Notes: generated by a model from the sequence alone, not told the origin. Positions 11,931-25,039 are shown, counted from the first letter of the stretch. The stretch: DNA of 64,000 nucleotides from Prorocentrum cordatum (GCA_963575745.1 CAUYUJ010017997.1:153744-217743); one strand, 5' to 3'. A program made the numbers and translations.

Positions 11931-12489
11931 CCAGCTTTAATATGTCGTGCTGACAGGCCTCGCACTCTCACGGCCTGTGACAAATTTGTCACATCAGTCT
12001 TGCAAGCCAGGGAATGGGAACTCAGCTGGTAGCCGTACCTGCGCGCATGGGAATTGGCTCGCATTGCAAACGACAGCGCGTGAACATGCTCTGTCATGCC
12101 GAAAACGCCTTTCCAACGGAATCCAGCCATGATGACGTCAAAACACAAGCGACCCGATCTGGGCAAAGCGGGCGGACTCTGATCGCAGGCCGACTTCGCG
12201 GAAGGGTCAGGGGCAGCTGAGCTAGCGGGAGCGGTCTAGGGCTCCGACTCCACAGCCAGCATGCCACATAACAACTCCCCATCAGCCAGCTTGGAGCACG
12301 ATGCACGCTCTAGCTGCCGCACAGGAGGTGTCGCGGCCGAGGTAATCCCATCAGCCCTTTCGGGCGTAGGTGGTCTAGGGGGGTTCCTGCTCCAACCCCT
12401 TCTTCCTCTTCGGGGAGGGGTCTATCGGTGTTATATTCACACATATATGTATATATATACATATCTCTATTTACCTCGCGGCTAAATCT

Positions 12490-12632
12490 GGATCATGCGC
12501 GGCCATCCCGCGATCATTGTCAAATGGTTGTTGACAGGAACGGCGGGGGCGGTGGCGCGCGGCCTGCTGCGCGCAGGCCCACCAGACACAATGATGGGCA
12601 TCGGTTTTCGACAAGGATAGCGGGGGCCGACA
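12490..12632 (+). repeat. Isolated copy of the GACAGGACGGCGGGGG dispersed repeat
   Basis: It contains ATCATGCGCGGCCATCCCGCGATCATTG, seen as short matching blocks, then TTGTTGACAGGAACGGCGGGGGC and GCGCGCAGGCCCACCAGACACAATG. The same ordered words build the array at 54.88-55.81 kb, so this is a dispersed copy of that unit. Confidence 0.65.
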
Positions 12633-12654
12633 TGTTTCCCGATGGGTGTTGTCA

Positions 12655-12850
12655 CGTGCGCAGGCGCACCTGACGCACTCTGCTCGTGCCCCGAACATGG
12701 CGCACCTGGCGCGGCTGGAGTGCGCGGCACACCTGGCGCACTCGGAGCACATGGCGCATCTGGCGCACCAGGCGTGCCCGGCACGCTCGTGCCCCAGGGT
12801 TGCCTGGCGCGCATGGCGCCCCTGGCACGCGTGGCGCACCTCGCCCAAGC
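12655..12850 (+). repeat. GCGCACCTGGCGC minisatellite
   Basis: Degenerate CTGGCGCACYTGGCGCA words of about 12-15 bp repeat through this stretch. Open frames on both strands follow the repeat. Confidence 0.7.
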
Positions 12851-13039
12851 GTCCCGCACCTGGGGTCGGCTTTGGTTCCCAGTAGCTGTCCTTCCAAAGA
12901 CGACCGCTGAAAATGCTCAGGCTCGGGTGTTGGGAGAGCGGATGGGAGGGCATGACGGATTGCGGGCGGGCGGGTAGCTTGACCCCTCCCCCTGCCCCTC
13001 CCCCTGAACCTGGACGGGGGGGGGGGCGGCGAGGGTTTG

Positions 13040-13600
13040 GAGCGTCCAAGATGGCTCAAGATAGCCCCAGATGACTCAAGATGGCTTCCAAGGTGCTCCA
13101 AGAGGCCCCAAGACCGCTCCAAGACGGTACCAAGTGGCGACAGGGCCTTCCAGAGGCGGCCACCGAGATGTCAAAAACCTTTGAACAACAAACTAAGGAA
13201 CATCAGTGGTGGTGGCCTTATCGCCCTTTCGCTTCCCATGGCCTTCCAAGGCCTCAAGACGGCGTGGACACGGCCCAAAAGAGCCCCAAGAGAGGCTCAA
13301 GAGGGCCCCAAGACGGCCCCCAAAGCGCTCCAAGAGCGCCTCAAGAGGGGCCCAAGAGGCGATTCTTGGGGCGATTGATAGCCTCCAAGATGGCCCCAAG
13401 AGAGCCTCGAAAACCCCCAAAAGAGCGCCCCAAGAGGGCCCCGAGAGGCCCCAAGAGGCCCCAAGAGGCGCCCAAGAGGCCTCCAAGAGGCTCCCAAAAG
13501 GCGCCCAAGAGGCCCCAAAGGCTCCCCGAGGTACGCAAGAGGGCCTTCGGGACCGCCAGGCGGTCCCCAAGACGGCCGCAAAGGCCCACAAGCTCGCGAT
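13040..13600 (+). repeat. Composite CCAAGAGGCC repeat, copy 2
   Basis: Same word family and orientation as 2.5-3.1 kb. It begins with CCAAGATGGCTCAAGATAGC and has an AT-richer island at about 13,170-13,200. From about 13,430 the word period is close to 11 bp (GCCCCAAGAG repeated). It runs directly into a (TCC)n tract. Confidence 0.65.
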
Positions 13601-13604
13601 TATC

Positions 13605-13950
13605 CCCCCTCCTCTCCTCCTCCTCCTCCTCCTCCTCCTCCTCCTCCTCCTCCTCCTCCTCCTCCTCCTCCTCCTCCTCCTCTCCTCCCCTCCGCCTCCT
13701 CCTCCTCCTCCTCCTCCTCCTCCTCCTCCTCTTCCTCCTCCTCCTCTCTTCCTCCTCCTCCTCATCATCGTCCGCCTAAGTACCCCCCCCCCCCCCCCCC
13801 CCTTTACTCCTTCACACCCCCCACATCCTTTTCCTCTTCATCCCTCCCCCCTGCCCCCCCCTCCCCCGCGTCCTCCTCCTCCTCCCTCCCCCCTCCCCCC
13901 TCGCCATCCTCCCTCTCCTCCGGCTCCTCCTCCATATCCCCTCCTTCTGG
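13605..13950 (+). repeat. (TCC)n polypyrimidine tract with C run
   Basis: Near-pure (TCC)n to about 13,770, a run of about 19 C at 13,784-13,802, then degenerate TCC/CCC sequence. Confidence 0.95.
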
Positions 13951-13954
13951 TAGG

Positions 13955-15480
13955 ACGGCATCCCCCGCCCTGTGTTTCTCTACGCGCTTCCACTCCCCCC
14001 TCATCAAAGCAACTCCTCTGAGCATCGTTGCTGGGAAGCTAGCTGACAAATCCCGATCGTCGGTACTCTTCGCTAGAATTGTTGTTGAAGGATGGGCTGG
14101 TGGGGATTCGCGACGCGTCAGCAGTACACGTGCACATCGGGGTTGATCATGGCCCACCCACTGCGCTTCAAACCTGGAAACAATACAATACTCTTTGGCT
14201 CGAAACCATATTCCAAGTGTTCCCTGGAAGATCGAACGGTGGCCCACTCCAGGGTGCCAAGAAACCGTCTGGCGCGGAGGACCCAAACATCCGTGCATGA
14301 CGGGCGACAGCTCCAGATCACAGAGGATTTGCCGCGAACAAAGAGAGCGCAGTGAACGACCCCCAAGCGGCATCTAGCTTGACCATGCTGCAACAAATCT
14401 TCTCAACCCGTGAATTGCACCAGCGGTGCGACCGTACACGTCACGGCCAACAGTGTACCCAGACATCGGACCGGAGGTGAAAATGCGAACTGGTTTCCGC
14501 ACGAAGTGAGCTACGACGCTTCAGTCCTCGTGATGTTCCTGGCCATGTGCTACTTCATGGCTGCTCGCTTCCCCATCCTCCCACTGTAAATGCGGGGCGC
14601 CAAACCTACTGCGCCACCACAACCAGAATTGACAGCCGAGCCGCGAAACCCTGCCCAAGCACCAAGCTCGGCCTCCAACCGCTTACTGAGATCAGGGCAA
14701 ATTCACACCAGCGCCACCTTCTCAAGGGTCACGACGATACCCCCCTATAATCTGACGAGCAGCAGTGACACATTGAGAGGCCATCGAAATGTTCGCTTCA
14801 TAAACATAATATCGAGACCCGATGACCGACAGCCAGTGTTATAGACAATTCCTGCGCCTCTCGATCGATGGAATGCAAACTGGCAGAACAAGGGAACGAG
14901 TCGAAAGCGCCCATGGCGCAAACGCGAATCCATGAGGTGGCCGCGCTGCACCCAGCCACGATCCCCGAGGTGGCGTAAACGGCGCCCACAGAGAGACAAG
15001 TGCGCCGTGGAGAGGGGGGGGGAGGAAGGAGGGGACAAGGACAAGGACATGCGCTCCGAAGAACCTCAACACATCGGCTGAAGTACCTCGATCTACTCTA
15101 CGCTCGGAGGAAAATCCCGATGAGGACGGAAAGCGGGGCGAGGTGAACCTCCGGAGCATCGCCGAAAGCTAGCGCCCCGCCCCGAGGACCGCCAAAGGCA
15201 CGCGTTACCCAAGACGGGGCCCAGCGAAAAGTAGGGAGGGCGACGCGACAACAAAACGGAACGAGTCACGGCCCCAGGACCTCGGGAGGACCAGGGCGAC
15301 GGGGGAGGGGGTCTACTCTTCGCTCGGATTCCCCCCTCGCGAATCTAAATATATGCGCGCTATTGAACAACTTCTCAAAACTGGGACTTCCTGGAAATAT
15401 GTCGTTGGTTTTATATAAAAAACCACATATTCTCTAGCGCAAACTGAATCGGGGACCCCCCATCGGCTGCCCGCCCACTC
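13955..15480. other. No recognised gene
   Basis: Non-repetitive sequence. A minus-strand frame (13,804-14,373) has protein-like composition between 14,000 and 14,373 but no motif. A short GC-rich minisatellite of GAGGCCGCGGGCCTC-like words follows at about 15,490-15,615. Confidence 0.35.
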
Positions 15481-15489
15481 AGAGGAGGC

Positions 15490-15615
15490 AGGCGGCCTAG
15501 CTCCCGAAGGGCGAGGCGGCCTTGAGGTCGCCGAGGGAGGCGCCGAAACCGCGGGCCTCGAGGCCGCAGGTGCGGAGGGAGGCGCCGAGGCCGCGGGCCT
15601 CGAAGAGGGAGGTGT
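15490..15615 (+). repeat. GGCGCCGAGGCCGCGGGCCTCGA minisatellite
   Basis: Two to three tandem, partly palindromic units (GAGGGAGGCGCCGA and CCGCGGGCCTCGA) of about 50 bp. It gives Ala/Pro/Ser-rich frames that should not be taken as genes. Confidence 0.6.
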
Positions 15616-15929
15616 GGGCCCCGAACTCGGAGCTCCCAAGGTCGCAGTTGGTCTCGCAGGTCGCAATGGGCTCGCCCCGGTAACGCCCGTGTCGAGAATC
15701 AGAGCCGAGGTCGCGTCAGGCCGCATGAAGTCCGCTTCCATCGTACCAAAGCTCACCGGTAAACATTGCCCCCATCATCCACTGTGCCATTCGCGCCGTC
15801 ATTCCACGTCTCGTCATCAGCCCCCCCCCCCCCGCCCAAGGTCCAAGTCCCCCCGAAGGGGGCCAGAGATTCAGGCATTGCCCACCGGGGGCGGGGGGCT
15901 AAATGGGCGCGTTGCGGCATGAAGTAGTC

Positions 15930-17990
15930 GACTTACTCTTTCGTGAACGCCCCCGGCCGGTCCTGCAGGTCGCGCTCCACGTGGCTGACGGGGGCCCGAC
16001 CCTGCTTCCCCCCCACACCCGTCTGGACCATCAAGTTGATGATACATTGGCGGATCTCTGGGTGCAGGTGGAACATGAGCTTGCGCTTGTTGACATCGTA
16101 GCACCGATCCATCTTGCAGAATTTGATCATGTCCCCCCGCTTCGTCATGTCCCATGTTTCGATGATCTGCTTCAACTCCATCAGCTTATTGGCGTTGGCG
16201 GCTCCGACCGCGCCCTTGCGCTAGCGCAATGCCGCGAGGATGCCGCCGAAGACCCACAAGTGCGGGGGGCCATGATTGTGGCCTGTGCCTGAGGCCGTGA
16301 CGGCCTCGTCGCAGCGTGCACCTTGGGCGCTCATCTGGGTCGCCTCCTGGCTGGCACCGTCGAGGATCAGACAATCGAACACCACTCCCTCGACGTTGCG
16401 CTTGGACTGCCCAAGCTGGAGAAGGAACTTCAACATCGGCATCTGCAACGTCTTCTGGCCGCCCTTGAGTCCGAGGTCTGTCTTGGCCTGTCCGTCGTTC
16501 TTGGCCTTCACGCGCCTCGGCTGCTGCTCGGCCACCGCGGCGGCGCCCTCGGCGGGGAACATCTCGCCCCCGCCGCTCTGGAGGTCCCGTCCGAGGGCCG
16601 ATGGGCCCAACCCCTCGCTCTCGAGGGGAAACTGCAGCAGGTGGAGGACGGGGAAGATGGTGTGACGTCGCATGATCATTATACTGCTCGATCGTGTCGA
16701 ATGTGATATCGCAATACAGACAGCGATATTCGTTCGGAGGTATGAGTGGCCCTCGGAACGAAGTTCGTCCCATTCTACAGACTGGACTACCCCATGCTGT
16801 GCGTACATGTTGACGGGCACTGCCTTTCGTAGAGAATGTTTGTTTACACCATGGACACATGTTGCGATTAACACAAGTGAGCAGCGGGTTACGTCGGCCG
16901 TGTTCTCCCCCACGTGAGTGATACATGTCTGGCGTGAGGGCTCCGTGCGAAGAGAATGTTTGTGAGCACCACATTCCGCGCTCGCCCTTCAGCGTGCACA
17001 CGCGGTGAGACTCTCCTCCGTCGGGGGCTCCATAGCTCGAGCAGGCCCTCGAAGGCGGCGGAAGAAAGCGGCCAAGCGGCCTCCCCCTCCGTGAGGATGG
17101 ATGCCTTCAAAATCGATGCGTCCACTGCGAGGAGTGCGTCCCTCACTTCGTCGTTGTGAAAAAGAGCGATATATGAATAATCCCACTCCTCCCACCTCTC
17201 GTAAAAATCCTCCATCCCACTAGTACCAGCAAAACTCCATAGATCTATCTCTACTTGGTGCGCCAGCGGTGGGGCCTGCCGAGTGAGGTGTCCACGGGAG
17301 TCCAGGGCGGGCGGGTCGTGTCCCAGGGCTCCCCAGGGGGCCGCGATGACTTGGGCGTGGGCCTTGGGGTCTCGGACCATCTTCTGCACCCAAGCGAACC
17401 GTCGAGAGGCTTGTGCGCACCTAGTAGGGATGACCTTCCACTTTCTTCAGAGAACGGCATGCGGCAAACTCGTGGGATGGGCCCCCGTCCAGTCGGTGGC
17501 TTTCCCCCTCTCGAGAGTGCGTAAATACTTGGCAACAACGCTATGCATCTGATCGGTCATCTCTGCCGTGAAACAGTAGGGCTCGTTTGCAGACAGGCCC
17601 GCTTCGATAACATGCCCTTGAAATGTTCAAATCTTAAGTTTATTTGAAATCCTGCTACTCCACAGCTTCCCCATGTTTGCCCATCCCGGCTTCATTGCAG
17701 AGCATCGATACTGAAGCTCTTCCATAGTAGCGAGATTCCAAGCGTAGCGGCCTCCAAGATAGCGAGCTCTAGCTAGTACCTTCCCCTCCGTGGTCAGTTC
17801 TCCGAATCGTTTTGCTTCGTGTCGAGCGTGAAAGCTAGGAACGATATCCCTCTTCCCCTTATTTTGCAGTAGTCCTACTTCTTGGAGGGCGATATCTAAT
17901 GAGCATCGCTCTGGTTCGTAGGAAGGAGGGGGAGGGGAGGGAGGGAGAGGAGAAGCCAGGACGAGGATAACATCGGGGGATGATAAATCT
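15930..17990 (-). mobile_element. LINE remnant 1: RT thumb, zinc fingers and C-terminal domain
   Basis: The minus strand from about 17,990 to 15,930 reads, with several frame changes, as the last third of a dinoflagellate LINE polyprotein. In order: a post-RT segment (about 17,880-17,630, with MEELQYRCSAMKPGW); a linker ending in VQKMVRDPKAHAQVIAAPWG (about 17,390); an acidic patch with YIALFHNDEVRDALLAVD; three C2H2/CCHH-like zinc fingers at about 16,990-16,680 (CPWCKQTFSTKGSARQHV and YRCLYCDITFDTIEQYNDH are clear); and a C-terminal domain ending near 15,935 (KFCKMDRCYDVNKRKL). Zinc fingers in this position are typical of dinoflagellate LINEs. No endonuclease or catalytic RT part is present: the copy is 5'-truncated, as LINEs usually are, and frameshifted. 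Confidence 0.7.
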
Positions 17991-17999
17991 AGCATTTCC

Positions 18000-18885
18000 G
18001 AGATCCGGCGGTTCTGAGGGATGTCTCGGGCGCAGCGGCCTTCTCAGAGCGTTCCGAAACGCTGGAACGGATTATCTTCGTCCTTGGGGAGACCAACAAG
18101 TACCGATACCGCTACTCCCCGGACCTCTCCCAGGGTGCGTTCTGGCCAGAATTTCGAGGCGAATCCAGCGGTGGCGACGAGGGCCTCCTTGGAGGCCCAA
18201 CAAGGGGAAAACGGGTAAGGGGGAGGAAGCATGGGTACTTTTTCGTTCTCCGAGCCCCAGCCCCGTCCGAAGGGGTGGGCCCAGCCAGGATCGGTGAGCT
18301 GGCCAGCCGACGCCGCCCAAGGGAGGGGCTGGCTGGACACAGCTCGGAGGTCCTGGCGGCGCAATCTTTTCGAGCCCGGCGTTGTGTGTGTTGTTGTTCG
18401 GGCCCTGAGGCCCTCGCAGATGGATCCGGCTCAAAAAATTGCGCAGAAAGAACGGGTCTAGGGCTCCAGTCGCAGTTTTTCCTGATGTCTCAATTGTTTC
18501 GAGACGTCGGATCTCGGGGGGAAGCGGGGGGGGTGGCCAGGGGGGCGGGAGCGAGGGAGCCCTCGAATTTTTGTTGCACACCATGCCCTCCCCACCCCAG
18601 TCAGATTTCCACCCCGCGGGGCCACGTTCGGCACGCAAAAACAACGACCCAGGGAGGGAATCCCGCACACAAAACCCACGACCAGGACCATCGCTCATCC
18701 CCCAAGGCGTTTGGGCACAGCGTGCAAAATTGCCAGGTGGAGGGGAAGCCTTCGGGGGGGACTGGCGCGGGGAAGCGCCGCTGCATCGCTGCATCGCTGG
18801 CGAGGGGACCTGGAAGCGGCGCTGCATCGCCGAGAGACCGGCGACAGGCCCACGACAGCGGAACCGGGCGCTCCTGGGGGGTGTG
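18000..18885. other. No supported gene
   Basis: A plus-strand stretch at about 18,003-18,123 (DVSGAAAFSERSETLERIIF and following) resembles an exon followed by a GT-like donor, but there is no second exon or known motif to support it. The rest is GC-rich and unassigned. Confidence 0.3.
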
Positions 18886-18887
18886 GT

Positions 18888-19050
18888 TTCTCCTCCTCCT
18901 CCTCCTCCTCCTCCTCCTCCCTCCTCCTCCTCCTCCTCCTCCTCCTCCCTCCTCCCTCCTCCCTCCTCCCTCCTCCCTCCTCCCTCCTCCCTCCTCCCTC
19001 CTCCTTCCTCCCTCCTCCCTTCTCCACTTCTCTCCTTCTCCCTCCTCGTT
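18888..19050 (+). repeat. (TCC)n followed by (CTCCTCC)n tract
   Basis: Pure TCC triplets to about 18,945, then seven-base units TCCTCCC repeated about ten times. Confidence 0.95.
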
Positions 19051-19434
19051 ATGGGGCCCCTGTCGGCGATCAGTGGGCGACTGGGGGACGATGCACAGCC
19101 AAGAACATCCGATGTCTTGATGTTTCGACGCGCGGTCCCCGAATCCCGACCCTTTCCCCGAGGCGGGTGTTTCAACGTTTTTGGGCGGCGCCGAGGGCCG
19201 ACCAAGGCCCCTGGATGCCGAGACTGGCGACGAAGAACTCCCGTCGAGAATTTGTCACGGCGCGAAGGGGATTGGGGGGCGATTCCCCCCCCCTTCTCTG
19301 AACCCAGCCTGCCCTAACCTTGCCCCAGAGGGGAGCGGGCACGCGGAGGGGCGATGGGGCCTTCCTGCAGTTGCTGCTCGTCGTCGCGGCCTCGGTGTGG
19401 TCGTCCTCCCCCAGCAGGCCTCCGACGACGGGAG

Positions 19435-19545
19435 GGGGGGCGGAGGAGGAGGAGACGGAGAAGGGGACGGAGGAGGAAACGGAGGAGGAGGAGGAGGAGG
19501 AGGAGAGGAGGAGGAGGAGGAGGAGAGGAGGAGGAGGAGGAGTTC
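19435..19545 (+). repeat. (GGA)n polypurine tract
   Basis: Degenerate GGA/GGAGAC repeat of about 110 bp next to the 3' side of the LINE remnant. Confidence 0.9.
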
Positions 19546-21699
19546 GAGTTCGACCCCATTCGCGAAGCGAAATCCCGCACTTACGAACCTCTGCGAGCCT
19601 TTTCTGCCCTGCTGAGCGCCTTCGGCCATTGGCCATTGGCACTGCGGGACAGGTACTCTGACCGACTGGAGTTCGCGGCCTGTGGCATTCATTCCCAAGA
19701 CCCTTCAGCATCTGACTGGCGAAGCATCCACATCGACTACAGGAACCAGAGCTTTAAAGTACCGTGCAAACGCATACAGTGCGCATGGTGCACCCACCCA
19801 CCCACCCGCAATGTGCAGCTCTACTCCAGACGGAGCCTCAAAATAATCACCATAGGCATGAACAGGGAGAAAACATCGGGCGTCCCTCCAGGAAGCCTTC
19901 TTCGTATGGGCGGCGGAACTACAGCACCGCGCGCAGCGGCGTCCTGTTTTATCAAGGCAATGGGCGGTGGGAAAAAACTTGGACCACCGAGGGGGCAGGC
20001 GGAGGAGGGCAGGACTCACGCTTTCCCCGACCCCTCGACACCAGCTGCTTCTCGGCCTCAAGCGCGCCAATAGTGGCTCGGAGGAGGCGAAGCCTGACCG
20101 CGCGGATTGCGTGCTCCCAGACCTCGGCTCGCCCTCTCGCCTCAATGTCGACCTGACATCTAGAAGCCGCGGCACCTGCAAGAGTCCACCGGCGCCGAGG
20201 GGGCAGTCCTCGTAGCCAGAAGCACTCGGTGGCCTCCCAGCTGGTGAAAGCCTCGCCCAGTAGCGCATATGAGAAATGGTATGCTGCAGCCCCTGCGTTC
20301 TTGCTGCAGCTCCACATCCGATGGAATGGTGTCTCGCCCTCTTTCCCGCAATGGGGGACGTCCCGTCAATCTTCACACTAGCCGGAGCCCGATCTGCCCA
20401 TCGCGCGCGTGTCCTGTAGGCCCCGGCTGCAATGGTTCCCAGGAGTTCGGCAAGGCGTGCTCCTCGATCGAGGGGCTGCAGCTGGCGATGAAGCCGCCGA
20501 AGGGACGCGCAGTCGACGCCGTCCTCCATGCCGCCGCCGCAAAAGTGCGCCGCTGCCTGGGGCCACAGCGACTCGCCAATGGGCTGCTGGACGTCCGGGA
20601 TGAGCATGCCTGGGTCGTCAACATCTGGCCAGCCCGTCCACGCAGCGTCAGGGAAATGCCTTTTTGTCGATTCACCTCCAGGCGCGACAACTGGCCGCGC
20701 CCAGTCCGCGGCGGCTGCAGGGCCCCAACCGTTATTCAACAACAAAGTGGTCACGGCAGAGGCTGGCCCTCTGATGTGCCGCGCGCGTTGCCCTGGGGAG
20801 ATGGCCCGAAGCTTCTCCGCCGGGAGGCGCCGCGCGCGGCTTGCCCCAGGGCGCACCGATGGCTCCACTTGCCAGACTCGGAACCACTGTCGAAGCATCT
20901 CGTCGGGGAGCTTGCGGGCAGGGTCCCGCGGCGCCTTGATGGCCAGCACCGCAGTCAGACACCCGCCCGTGGAAGGCGCCGCAAGGACCGCCCCAAGTCG
21001 GCGCCTGCTCTGCTCCAAGTAAATTCCGAAAGTACCAATAATCTGACGCCCGCAAAGCCCCGCGGCCTGAGCTCCCAGGCGTTCCGGCTTCGACGTCGCA
21101 CCGCAACGGCGCCCCGCTCTGGCGAAACGCCGAGCCCGAGCACGCATCAACCCGTGCTTGTCAGCACGCTTGCGTTTCGCGGCTCTCGCGCGGCGCCGCC
21201 CGGCGCTGAGCTCAGCACCCAGGTGCCCAGTGGAATGTCGCGGCCGCACTGCGGACCCATCAAGGCGCAAAGCTCGGCAGACTCGAACAACATCGAGGTG
21301 GAGAGAGCAGGCCGCCGCATATTTGGGCGCCCGAAATGGGCACGGAAAAAATGCTACGATGCCCAACATCAAATGTTGACCCAAACCAAAAGCGGCCGCT
21401 GTTGGGCAGGCGGCCTTCTGTCTCGAATGGGCACAGGCCGCGGCGGCGTGGACAGCGAATGCTGTTCAAAATGAACAGGAACTGCTGTTGGGCATTGCAC
21501 CCATTCTTTCCGCGCCCATTTCGGGCGTGCAGAACAGACTTCGAAGCGACCTGCAGCTTCATAGAGCGAAGACCCCGACGCGCATCTCGAAGGCTGGTGA
21601 CGAGTTGCCGCCGCGCACTAGCCCGAGACCCGATGGCACGTCGGGCGAGATCGCCCACCCATATGCGGCGCCCCATGCGAGGGTGGGCTGCGCAGATCT

Positions 21700-22440
21700 T
21701 ATCTAGTACAAAATGCCCCACGACACGCCCGAAGCCGGCACCCGAACGGAGCCCTCGGACGACCGAGCGCGCGGGCGCGAAATGCAAGGCCCACGAACTG
21801 CACTGACCAAGGGCCCGCAGAGCCATACATTGCAGCACCTCCAGGCAGCTGGGAAGCCGAGCTGCAAGCCCTTGGGAATGAGGATCCCCCAGAGAACAGT
21901 CTCGTAAAAAGCCGTCGCTGCCTAGAAATCCAGGACCTGAGCTGACAGCTGGCGACCGACCTCCTCCTCCGGGGCGCGCGCGGAGGCTTCGCGGAGGGCC
22001 GCGTTGACCTTGGCCGCGGAGCCCCAGTGCGGGGCCGAAATATCTGCCCATTGACGCGCGATTGGCTCTCGAGCGAGCGACCAGAGCCGACTGATCGTCG
22101 AACGCAGACCGAGACTGCGGTCCCCCTCCGTCTTCTACGGCAAAAGTCGCCCGAGGGTGAGCACGATTTGATCTGGCCAAACCAATCTCGATTCGATGAT
22201 CATGCACAAGTCGGCCAGCTCCTCCACGGCAGTAGGAGCCGACAGGGGACATGCGATCGCATCCCTGCACAGCGCTCGCCGCCACGCCCCTGGCTGCCCG
22301 TCTACTACGGCGGTCGCCTCAGCATCCATGCTCGGAGCCCACTTCGTCCGCCACTTCGCCGCCTTGTGATCGACCAGCCCCAGCGGTTGGAACAGCGTCT
22401 CGCGTCTGATCGCCAACCCCAAGTTCTTGCTTCACGAGGG
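21700..22440 (-). pseudogene. Reverse transcriptase fragment of LINE remnant 2
   Basis: Reading 22,422 downwards gives KAAKWRTKWAPSMDAEA, then a lead-in (WPDQIVLTLGRLLP), an in-frame TAG, KTEGDRSLGLRSTISRLW (in place of the KP-GG-RPI/L block of non-LTR RTs), a QW...A segment and LDF, a second stop, then AFYETVLWGILIPKGLQLGF. The last matches the first catalytic region (DxxxFYExV), but the catalytic Asp is not visible. The YVDD-type motif was not found downstream. Confidence 0.5.
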
Positions 22441-23199
22441 GGTCCTGCCGAATACCCCGACGATGAGGCCCAATGGAGGGTTGCTTCGTCCTTCATTCAC
22501 TGAATGGGAGCACTGGGACAACCATCGCCCTCTGCTGGGCACGGCCTGCCATGCGTAAAGAAAAATCAGCGATAGCCTGCAGCCGCCGCGCATCCACTGC
22601 GGCCGTCGCCTCACGCAACTCAGTGGCCAGGTCGACCCGCTGCTGCCACTGCGGATCGCGATCGCGCAGAACGGCGTGAATGCGCTCAGGGCGCGTGGTC
22701 ATCTGCAACTCCAACGCCGCCAGAAGCTCGGCCCGTTGGCGACGACCTCTGTCACGACCGATATGGCCACGGAGCCCTGCAAGTAGTGCGTGGAATCGGC
22801 TCCACCACTTCGCCAGCTGATCTGAGCTGGCAACGGATATCTGCCTCTTCTGCTGCCGAACTGCGGCCGCGCGAAAAACTGGGTCGTCTGCCGCGAGAAG
22901 TCCCAGAAGAAACCCGAATCTCATGATGCCTCTGAATGGCCAGCTCTGCAGTTCACACCCATGGGGGGCACGTGGAAGCAACTGCCTGGGCGGCGTCAGG
23001 ATGGCATAGCCGAAATGCTGTTGATTGAACGAGGGCCGGGGCAGATAGACACTCAATACTGGTCTGAAGCCCAACTCCGCGCTTGCACGCAAGCCGCGTC
23101 GGCTCGGCCACAAAGAAGTCACACTCGTTGACCCGTTGCGAATTGTCGGCAGAGGCCGGCTGCGATACCTCGGAAGACTTGCTCGCGGGCAGCGCGGCA

Positions 23200-24501
23200 T
23201 CAACAGGGGGGGGGGGGGGGGCGGGGGCGGGGGAGGAGCGGGGATGGGTCGACCGTCGGATTTCGAACTTCGGCTGCAGCTTTCCTTCGGGGGTCTCTGG
23301 CATGAATTCCAGACTGACTTGGAGCAGCAGGTTCAGCTGACACACTCGGGCACGCAAGAGTAGCCGTCGGAACCGCAGGTTTAAACTCGGGCTCCTGGGC
23401 CCCGGGGCCATCCCCCTCAGACCAGCGGCCTTCGCCCCCAGGGTCAGAATCTGAATTGTCGAGGTCCTCGAGAAAACGGCCCCCATCGGAACAATCTAAG
23501 CTGTTGCAACTATCCATTTCGACTGTGGACTCAGACTCAGCGCCGGCGGCAAACGCATCAGAGAAGAACACGCGGAAATGCCATCCTCTCGCAAGCGCTT
23601 GCTCGAGACGCTTCTCGGCCTGAGCTGCCCGAGCCTCGGCTGACTTGGAGCCGGGCGCGGGCGGCCCCCCGGGGCGCACCGCCTGCGGCGGGCGCCTCAG
23701 CAGGTCCAAGTGCCTCGCCTGCAGCAGCTTCGCGGATCTCCGAATCCGCACCAGCAGCCCGACACGAGGCCTCCGTGGAACGCTGACCACTGGCTCCAGC
23801 GAGGCGACAACGGGGTGCGCCTCTGCAGAGATGAGCACGTAGTCCAGGTGGCTCTGGCCCTTCTGTCCCGCGTTGCAAGTGGCCGCCAGTTCAATCTGCC
23901 AGATTGCGGGGTGCCCCTTGAGCCCAAGTGGGAAGGCGGACTTCTGAAGGGTGCTGGGAGGGGCGCCCCAGCCGCCCACGACTAGCCACGGCACAGCCAG
24001 CGAGTTCAGGAGGGCGGCGAGCCGCTGGAATCTGCCGAGGCTCGCCCCCGCGATCCCGAGCGAGGGCAAACCATAGAACGGCGCGGCCGCCAGCGTGAAT
24101 CCGCATAAGTGGAGTAAAACTGCATGAAATCCATCGAGAGGTCGATGGCCCACAGCACGTAACGGCTTCGATCCTGCTTCCGAAAGGAGGGTCATCATCT
24201 GTAAATGACCCTTGGCGAGCACCCACTCGCATCCTTCGTTGGCTCGAGCCTGCTGCTGTCGCGAAACCCTCTTGCCGTGCCACCCCCGAGCTCTGTTCCC
24301 TAAGAGTCGATGCCCAGACGCTCTGGCTCGCTTATCCCAGGTAGGAAGGTTAGAAAGAGAGACGCGAGCCTCTACGGCAGCTGCAACATCAAAACTGTTA
24401 TCAGTGAGATACCGAAATGACTTGTCCCCAATACAGGTAAAATTGGCGAAGGATAAAGTGACGAGCGCTGCCTCATCGGACGGCGGCGCCCCCTCGCCCA
24501 T
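23200..24501 (-). pseudogene. Degenerate APE-type endonuclease domain of LINE remnant 2
   Basis: This 433-codon frame contains the layout of an exonuclease-endonuclease-phosphatase fold. Near the start is an FANFTCIGDKSFRYLTDN segment, corresponding to the first strand and loop in LINE endonucleases. A hydrophobic strand with WLVVGGWGAPP stands where active enzymes have GDxN, and LDYVLISAEAHPV is the family's conserved (L/S)DYVL(V/A)S block. The family's nicking residues are therefore partly lost (GGWG for GDWN). After about residue 270 the frame is acidic, Ser/Pro-rich linker. These enzymes nick target DNA for target-primed reverse transcription. Confidence 0.55.
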
Positions 24502-25039
24502 GGCACTCGAAGCCTCGAGGACTATCGAGTTGGGCGCCGTACTCGAAAGGGAAGATAGTCACGAAGCGGCCGTGCTGACCGCCTCTCCTGCCTGGGCTGC
24601 CGGGGTGGTCCCCTTGCCGTTGTCGGTTGGAACGCCCTTGCCTTTGCCCGTGGCCCCCTTGGCGTTGGCCTGCTGCTCCTGGAGCAGCATGTTCTGCGCT
24701 GCCAGAAGCGCCTGCGAGAGACGCGCCGCGGCCTGGCGGAGCTCCGCGTCCTCGGCGGGCTCCGCATCCGCGGTCGCTGTCGCGGAGCCGCCGTCCACGG
24801 GGCCTTCTCCGGGTCAGATGGCGAGCCGCCCTTGTCCGCGCCTGCGCCTCCCGTAGCCGCCGTCGCGTCTGGCGCCTCAACCTCATCAGTCTTGCGCTTC
24901 TTGCTGAACCTATCCTACAGCATGGCGGTGACCTCCGCCTCTTTGCCCTGCATGACCGACTGGAGCTGCTCAAGGTCGCGCTTGATATTACGGAGCTCGG
25001 TGCGCTCCTTCTCGGTGCAATCCAGCTCCTCGACGCCGT

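Noticed and set aside
18003-18125. Possible exon on the plus strand (SERSETLERIIFVLGETNKY)
   Set aside because: One isolated stretch without a neighbouring exon, start or recognised family; it also lies in overlapping open frames.
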